Assembly (NCBI RefSeq): GCF_004403945.1
Contig: NZ_SOHM01000041.1
Span: 1-64,000, forward strand
Source: Cryobacterium lactosi
Lineage (GTDB): Bacteria > Actinomycetota > Actinomycetes > Actinomycetales > Microbacteriaceae
Length of the DNA: 64,000 nt
Direction: 5' to 3'
Position numbers and translations under genes: made by a program. Positions 62,809-64,000 of this stretch are shown in pieces. The notes under the pieces are model-generated. The model saw only the letters and a program-made list of their open reading frames with translations. It did not search any database and was not told where the DNA came from. Each line of letters opens with the position of its first letter. Position 1 is the stretch's first letter.

Positions 62809-63297
62809 CTAGCCGTAGGTATCGCGTGGACCACGCCCTGGGATTGATCTGGGACCCTTTTTCCAGGAGGGGGCGTTGGGTCCCTGAAATCGAATTGCGG
62901 CGATGCCGGCATCCGGGAACTTCTGCATGATCTGAGTCATGATTTCGACGCGCATCATTCGCAGCTGTGTGGCCCAGGCCGTCGACTCGCAGTGCACGGT
63001 CAGGATGCCCTCGTCGATGCCGGCCGGGGTGGAATGCTTCGCGGTTTCCTCACCGGCGAGTTCGATCCAGGACGCGAGCAGGTCGGACTGGGCCATTGGG
63101 GAGTTCCAGCCCAGTTGGGCGGTCAGTGAGCTGATGGTCTCACCCAGTCCGCGCGGGTCACGACCGGCACCGAACGGAACGCTCGACCCGATCTGGGGAC
63201 TGGCCTTGCGCCTGGCGCGGATTCGTTTGGCATTGGGGTCGCCGAAGACGTCCTTGAACCGCAGGTACACCTTGGCGGCCTCACTGTGTTCAGCCAT
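62809..63297 (-). CDS. DUF721 (DciA-like) protein
   Basis: A 162-residue protein with the DUF721 core (SLTAQLGWNSPMAQSDLLASWIELAGEETAKHSTPAGI...LTVHCESTAWATQLRMM, ~55-135) and a basic Gly/Pro tail. DUF721 includes DciA, which loads DnaB at the origin in many bacteria. It overlaps recF by 8 bases; the order recF-DUF721-gyrB is the usual actinobacterial origin layout. Confidence 0.88.
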   Translation of the reverse strand: MAEHSEAAKVYLRFKDVFGDPNAKRIRARRKASPQIGSSVPFGAGRDPRGLGETISSLTAQLGWNSPMAQSDLLASWIELAGEETAKHSTPAGIDEGILTVHCESTAWATQLRMMRVEIMTQIMQKFPDAGIAAIRFQGPNAPSWKKGPRSIPGRGPRDTYG

Positions 63298-64000
63298 GCT
63301 CGGCTCCCTGTTCCGCGGCGGGGCCGTCGACGACGGCGCCGGCGTGGATGTGGATGGCGTGGGCGGCGAGCACCGCTGGCACATCTTCGAAGACGGCCGC
63401 CGTGATCAGAACCTGTTCGTAGCCGGTCACGGCCTCGGCGAGGCGTCGGCGGCGGGACTGGTCGAGTTCGGCGAAAACGTCGTCGAGGATCAGTACCGGG
63501 TCGCCGCTGGTTGAATCGCGCCTGAGTAACTCGGCCGAGGCCAGTTTGAGGGCGAGGGCGAACGACCAGGATTCGCCGTGGCTGGCGTATCCCTTGGCGG
63601 GAAGGTTGTTCAGTTCGAACACGAGGTCGTCGCGGTGCGGCCCGGCCAGGGTCATGCCACGGTCCAGTTCCTTGCGCCGGAGGCCCGCGAGCGCGGTACG
63701 GAAGGTTTCCGCGGTCTCCGAGCCGGTGCCGCCGGGCTGCCAGGCGGCAGGGGAGGGTGCGGCCTCGTCTTCGTCAGCGCCCAGAATACTCAGAGACGCC
63801 ACCAGGTTAGGCCCGTGATCGGCGCCGGCCACCGACTTGTACGCGCTGTGCAGCGGCGGCAGCAGCTGAGCGACGAGATCGGCGCGCGCGTCGATCAGTT
63901 CGGAGCCGAGGGCAACCAACCGCTCATCCCAGATATCAAGGGTGCCCAGCTGGGTGGTCTTCAAGCCGGATGCCCTGGCCGACTTGAGCAGGGTGTTGCG
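63290..64000 (-). CDS. recF: DNA replication/repair protein RecF (partial)
   Basis: The C-terminal 236 codons of RecF. The reading frame is open to the window edge, so the N-terminal P-loop lies outside. Visible parts are GPHRDDLVFELN, the SHGESWSFALALKLASAELL signature, and LILDDVFAELDQSRR with Walker B/D-loop residues. RecF loads RecA at gapped DNA with RecO and RecR. Its position next to gyrB predicts dnaN and dnaA beyond 64000. Confidence 0.94.
   Translation of the reverse strand, partial: RNTLLKSARASGLKTTQLGTLDIWDERLVALGSELIDARADLVAQLLPPLHSAYKSVAGADHGPNLVASLSILGADEDEAAPSPAAWQPGGTGSETAETFRTALAGLRRKELDRGMTLAGPHRDDLVFELNNLPAKGYASHGESWSFALALKLASAELLRRDSTSGDPVLILDDVFAELDQSRRRRLAEAVTGYEQVLITAAVFEDVPAVLAAHAIHIHAGAVVDGPAAEQGAEHG

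Overview
The window is about 64 kb of high-GC chromosome from an actinobacterium. Gene content and order point to Microbacteriaceae, and it looks Cryobacterium-like (an inference from style, not tested). The right-hand side is the conserved origin-proximal block of Actinobacteria read toward oriC: fhaA-fhaB-pstP-rodA-pbpA-pknA-pknB, trpG/pabA, sortase E, crgA, rhomboid, ppiA, then tRNA-Ala, tRNA-Ile, DUF3566, gyrA, gyrB, DUF721 and a recF cut by the window edge. dnaN, dnaA and oriC should lie just beyond position 64000.

Left part (1-31 kb) is metabolic. After two small minus-strand genes comes a histidine-degradation operon (hutH, hutU, an M20 amidohydrolase, hutF, hutI), preceded by an 18-bp perfect palindrome. 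Next are an orphan murE paralogue, a LolA-like/ABC exporter set, an aminoglycoside-kinase-like gene and a LysR regulator. The LysR gene is divergent from a ketone-body operon (MHS transporter, 3-hydroxybutyrate dehydrogenase, CoA-transferase A/B, thiolase). A beta-glucoside PTS operon follows (licT, RAT/terminator switch, EIIBCA, GH1 enzyme, HAD phosphatase), then a DHA2 exporter and a formamidase/FmdB pair.

Middle part (30-40 kb): a beta-phosphoglucomutase/GH65 phosphorylase pair, a DUF4287-type protein, a zinc alcohol dehydrogenase, luxS-mtn, a lipoprotein, an aldo-keto reductase and tRNA-Leu(CAG). From 40 kb the growth and division signalling cluster runs rightward.

The most striking structure is at 53.6-57.5 kb. 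A 3.8-kb Tn554-like element (two tyrosine recombinases plus a TnpC-like coiled-coil protein) lies inside the host tRNA-Ala gene. The host gene is split exactly at the 6-bp sequence GAATCG into a 61-nt 5' part (57444-57504) and an 18-nt 3' part (53634-53651). 61+18-6 equals 73, the full tRNA length. The element ends in near-identical 15-bp inverted repeats next to each GAATCG, and it carries its own complete, identical tRNA-Ala gene at 57301-57373. It therefore appears to disrupt an essential-type tRNA gene while supplying the replacement.

Other non-coding signals are a phased cluster of DnaA boxes in the crgA/rhomboid convergent gap, a dispersed family of ~65-bp imperfect palindromes (four copies), a LicT-type antiterminator site overlapping a terminator, and several strong stem-loops.
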